Of a DNA stretch of 6,795 nt, positions 4,406 to 6,795 are shown piece after piece. The notes beneath the pieces were generated by a model. The model worked only from the letters and a program-made list of their open reading frames with translations. It made no database searches and had not been told where the DNA came from. The DNA is from Patescibacteria group bacterium (GTDB taxonomy: Bacteria; Patescibacteriota; Patescibacteriia; Patescibacteriales; GWC2-42-12), in the NCBI GenBank assembly GCA_018813805.1, contig JAHJAP010000064.1, positions 1 to 6,795 of the forward strand, read 5' to 3'. Numbering within the stretch: the stretch's first letter is position 1; each line of letters begins with the position of its first letter. The position numbers were made by a program, and so were the translations under genes.

Positions 4406-5557
4406 TCAACTATCAATTGTCTGCTTACTGATATTAACCAAAATTCCTATTGCTCCTAAAATTGCCACAATTGCAGAACCGCCATAACTAATAAGAGGTA
4501 ATGGCACACCAGTCATTGGAATAAGATTAATCATTCCACCAATATTAATCAAGGCCTGAAAAATTATCCAGCCGATTATTCCCATTGCCAAAATTTTGCC
4601 AAAATCATCAGGCGCAGCTTTGGCTATTAAAACTCCATGATAAAATAATAACAAATACAAAATTATTAAAATAGTAGAAAATATCAAACCAAGTTCTTCA
4701 CTAATTACAGCGAAAATTGAATCATTGCTAACTTCAGGTAAATATAAATATTTCTGCCTTGAAGCGCCTAATCCACGGCCAATTAAACCGCCAGAACCAA
4801 CAGCTATTAATGATTGATTAACTTGATAACAAATATTTTTTTGAGAATAATTAATATCAAATAAACATTTAAAACGCCCAGCTTGGTAAGGCTTAAAATG
4901 TATTATAATAATCAAAGCCAAAACACCAATTAAAATTATAAATAAAATATGTTTAATACTGCCGCCGCCAACAAAATAAACCAAAAGAGAAATTAAAACA
5001 ATAATGAACAAAGTGCCAATGTCTGGCTGAAGCACCATTAAAAAGGCAATAATACCTAAAACAACTAGAAAAGGACCAATACTTTGAATAATATTTTTTC
5101 TACTTTCTAGCCAAGCCGATAAATAAAGAAGAAAAGTAATTTTAACAAATTCCGATGGCTGCAAAGAAAAACTAAAAATCTTAATCCAACTATGTGCCTT
5201 GCCCCATTCAGCGCTTAAACCAGGAATAAAAACTAAACATAACAAAGCAATAGAAAAAATTAACATAAAAAAAGCGTATTTTTTCCATTTATGATAATCA
5301 ATTTGAGAAAAAAACCAATAAACAACAAAACCCAAAATTAAACTAAATATTTGATGTTTTAAAAAATAATAACTATCACCAAAATTATTATAGGCCTTGA
5401 TTGAGGAAGCGCTAAAAAGCATTATTAATCCAAAAACAATAATCGTACTTACTAAATAAATTAAGTTTTTACCCACTGTTTTGTTTGGAAAAATATTTGA
5501 TAATGTATTGGGTCTATCGCCAAATGCTCTTTTAAACATAAATTTAGGGTCTGTCAC
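4406..5557 (-). CDS. ftsW: SEDS-family peptidoglycan glycosyltransferase FtsW
   Basis: A 383-residue polytopic membrane protein with about ten hydrophobic segments, polymerising lipid II at the septum with a partner class B PBP. SEDS motifs in order: QPSEFVKIT (133-141), QPDIGT (177-182), YQVNQSLIAVGSGGLIGRGLG region (244-264), VSNDSIFAVISEELG (276-290, with Asp 279 the likely catalytic acid by comparison with RodA/FtsW), and LPLISYGGS (353-361). FtsW is preferred over RodA because of the mraY/murG neighbours. The GTG start at 5557, and an alternative ATG at 5539, both lie within a dispersed hairpin repeat; residues 1-16 (TDPKFMFKRAFGDRP) are repeat-encoded. Conserved SEDS sequence begins only near residue 29. 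No Shine-Dalgarno sequence. It follows mraY by 38 bases and precedes murG by 9. Confidence 0.92.
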   Translation of the reverse strand: MTDPKFMFKRAFGDRPNTLSNIFPNKTVGKNLIYLVSTIIVFGLIMLFSASSIKAYNNFGDSYYFLKHQIFSLILGFVVYWFFSQIDYHKWKKYAFFMLIFSIALLCLVFIPGLSAEWGKAHSWIKIFSFSLQPSEFVKITFLLYLSAWLESRKNIIQSIGPFLVVLGIIAFLMVLQPDIGTLFIIVLISLLVYFVGGGSIKHILFIILIGVLALIIIIHFKPYQAGRFKCLFDINYSQKNICYQVNQSLIAVGSGGLIGRGLGASRQKYLYLPEVSNDSIFAVISEELGLIFSTILIILYLLLFYHGVLIAKAAPDDFGKILAMGIIGWIIFQALINIGGMINLIPMTGVPLPLISYGGSAIVAILGAIGILVNISKQTIDS

Positions 5558-5584
5558 CGAATACTCTTTCGAGTATAAAATTTA
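5510..5584. repeat. Two head-to-tail half copies of the repeat across the mraY-ftsW junction
   Basis: Unit 1 (5510-5546) starts GGGTCTATCGCC and unit 2 (5547-5584) starts GGGTCTGTCACC. They are direct repeats differing at 8 aligned positions, all transitions, plus one inserted A. Each matches one arm of the 71-bp palindrome and stops just past its centre (...ATAAATTTA and ...ATAAAATTTA), so each is half an element. Unit 1 resembles the right arm of the palindrome (ACATAAAT core), unit 2 the left arm (GTATAAA core). Unit 2 also carries a local hairpin, ATACTC/GAGTAT (5561-5566 with 5571-5576), with a GAAA loop on the minus strand, just before the ftsW GTG. Confidence 0.85.
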
Positions 5585-5595
5585 AACTAAATAAC

Positions 5596-6654
5596 TTATG
5601 TGCTCTTGTCTAATAAAAAAATAATCAACCCAACAGCAGCGCTAACACTTGCAATTACCCAAAAACGCATAACAATTTTTGGTTCAGGCCAACCCTTGGC
5701 TTCAAAATGATGATGAATGGGCGTTGAAAGAAAAACTTTTTTTCCATAAACATTTTTAGCAATTACTTGAATAATAACTGATGCTGATTCAACAACAAAA
5801 ATCAAGCCAATCACTGGTAAAATTAATACTGCGTTTGTTAACAAAGCAATAATGCCTAAAGTTATTCCTAAACTCATTGCCCCTGTATCGCCCATATAAA
5901 ATCTGGCTGGGTTAATATTAAACCAAAGAAAAGCCAATAAAGCTCCAACAATTACCCCACAAAAAGCAGCTAAATCAAATTTACCCATAGCAAAAGCAAT
6001 CACGCCAAAAGCAACAAAAGAAGTAAGCAAAACACCACCCGCTAAACCATCTAGACCATCTGTTTCGTTAACTGAAAAAGCAGTAGCTACAATAACAAAA
6101 ATAAAAATAAAAATATATTGCCAACCCAATTGATAGTCGCCTAAAAATGGCACATGGAAAATATCCCAACCTAATTTGTAATAAAACCACCAAGCGCCAA
6201 TTATTGCAATGATTGTATAAATTAATAATCTATAAAAAATATTCAAGCCCCCACCGCCTAAAATTCCTTTAGCTCTAACATCTAGCCAATCATCAAATAA
6301 GCCAACCAAAGCTGTTGCTATTAATACTCCCAATGGCAATAAAGTTTGACTTCTAGAAAGAAAATTCAAATTTTGAAAAAAACTTTCAGGAAAAAATTTA
6401 GCTAAATAAAAAAACAAAACTGAAAAAAATAAAACAGTTACCCAAATAAGCACTCCCCCCATTGTTGGCGTGCCCTGTTTGTGGGCATGCAATTTTGTAA
6501 AAATTGGCGTTTTACCATTATTTTTAATTTGTTTGCCTAATTTATGCTTATATAAAAAATGCGTTAAAAAAGGTGTAAAAGCCATAGCAAAAATAAAAGC
6601 CATTGTTGTTAAAAATAAAATTTTAATAATATAAAAACTAAACATAAAATGCAT
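5596..6654 (-). CDS. mraY: Phospho-MurNAc-pentapeptide transferase MraY
   Basis: A 352-residue integral membrane enzyme of normal length that joins phospho-MurNAc-pentapeptide to undecaprenyl phosphate, making lipid I. All family motifs are present in order: HKQGTPTMGG (58-67), the Asp pair in GLFDDW (121-122), NETDGLDGLAGG (196-207), FNINPARFYMGDTG (245-258, with the catalytic-site Asp 256) and STPIHHHFEAKG (310-321). Around ten membrane segments can be seen. The cell's lipid I goes on to MurG, encoded two genes downstream. The longest frame begins MHFM; the second Met (codon 4) is an equally possible start, and neither has a Shine-Dalgarno sequence. murD, which often lies between mraY and ftsW, is absent here. 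The gene is very A/T-rich (10 of 60 GC in the block at 6361). Confidence 0.95.
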   Translation of the reverse strand: MHFMFSFYIIKILFLTTMAFIFAMAFTPFLTHFLYKHKLGKQIKNNGKTPIFTKLHAHKQGTPTMGGVLIWVTVLFFSVLFFYLAKFFPESFFQNLNFLSRSQTLLPLGVLIATALVGLFDDWLDVRAKGILGGGGLNIFYRLLIYTIIAIIGAWWFYYKLGWDIFHVPFLGDYQLGWQYIFIFIFVIVATAFSVNETDGLDGLAGGVLLTSFVAFGVIAFAMGKFDLAAFCGVIVGALLAFLWFNINPARFYMGDTGAMSLGITLGIIALLTNAVLILPVIGLIFVVESASVIIQVIAKNVYGKKVFLSTPIHHHFEAKGWPEPKIVMRFWVIASVSAAVGLIIFLLDKST

Positions 6655-6688
6655 TGAGATGATTGCAAAATAAGCTTTAAAACCATCT

Positions 6689-6795
6689 CTATCTAAAATT
6701 AATTAAATATAAAACAGCTGTACTTATTAAAAAAATAAAATTAGTTACAGTAGATAAAATTAATAATAAATGAATAATAAATTTTCCATAAGATC
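6689..6795 (-). CDS. Possible C-terminus of an upstream membrane protein (partial)
   Basis: One minus-strand frame is open from the window edge to a TAG at 6689-6691, giving 34 codons that begin SYGKFIIHLL and end VLYLINFR. The stretch is almost entirely hydrophobic, as for one or two membrane segments, and the stop is 34 bases before mraY in the same direction. The other two frames close quickly. In DNA this A/T-rich an open frame of this length can occur by chance, and nothing in it identifies a family. Confidence 0.35.
   Translation of the reverse strand, partial: SYGKFIIHLLLILSTVTNFIFLISTAVLYLINFR

Noticed and set aside
2408..4408. TGA read as glycine, as in some CPR lineages
   Set aside because: The TGA codons ending ftsW and the Wzz-like gene fall at normal protein ends, and the known motifs need no TGA translation.
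5572..5577. TATACT in the repeat as a -10 box giving ftsW its own promoter
   Set aside because: The sequence 17 bases upstream (CATAAG) is a poor -35 match.
5510..5584. CRISPR-like array at the ftsW junction
   Set aside because: Only two units with no spacer between them, and each is half of a palindromic element.

Overview
The window looks like part of a chromosome from an AT-rich, uncultivated bacterium of the Candidate Phyla Radiation (Patescibacteria, Parcubacteria-like). This is inferred from the compact mraY-ftsW-murG cluster, variant MurG acceptor-site motifs, very low GC in that half, and short hairpin repeats between genes. TGA is used as an ordinary stop (ftsW and the Wzz-like gene end in TGA), which argues against the recoded Gracilibacteria/Absconditabacteria code. 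Every gene supported here lies on the minus strand, so transcription runs from high to low coordinates.

Right part (about 3200-6795): an incomplete hydrophobic reading frame at the edge, then mraY (lipid I synthesis), ftsW (SEDS septal glycosyltransferase) and murG (lipid II synthesis). Together they cover the last membrane steps of peptidoglycan precursor synthesis and its polymerisation at division. No gene has a Shine-Dalgarno sequence. A family of hairpin repeats has entered this operon: two half copies lie across the mraY-ftsW junction and supply the ftsW start codon and first 15 or so codons, and a short hairpin copy lies between the murG stop and a rho-independent terminator. murG also carries five tandem heptamers inside its coding sequence.

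Middle (about 2095-3200): a Wzz-type polysaccharide co-polymerase-like membrane protein with its own promoter (TTGACA, 17 bases, TAAGGT), then a 313-base non-coding stretch holding a 71-bp near-perfect palindrome, a decayed copy of the same family, and an inverted repeat ahead of the next gene.

Left part (1-2094): a tight three-gene unit with strong Shine-Dalgarno sequences: a 113-residue single-pass membrane protein, a secreted LysM protein with a beta-rich C-terminus, and the start of another secreted protein. Its GC is clearly higher than in the rest (hand counts about 43% against about 23%), suggesting a different evolutionary origin.

Most worth following up: the repeat-derived start of ftsW, the frame-shifting heptamer repeat in murG, the transition-only divergence among repeat copies, and the LysM/beta-barrel-like protein in a presumed single-membrane lineage.
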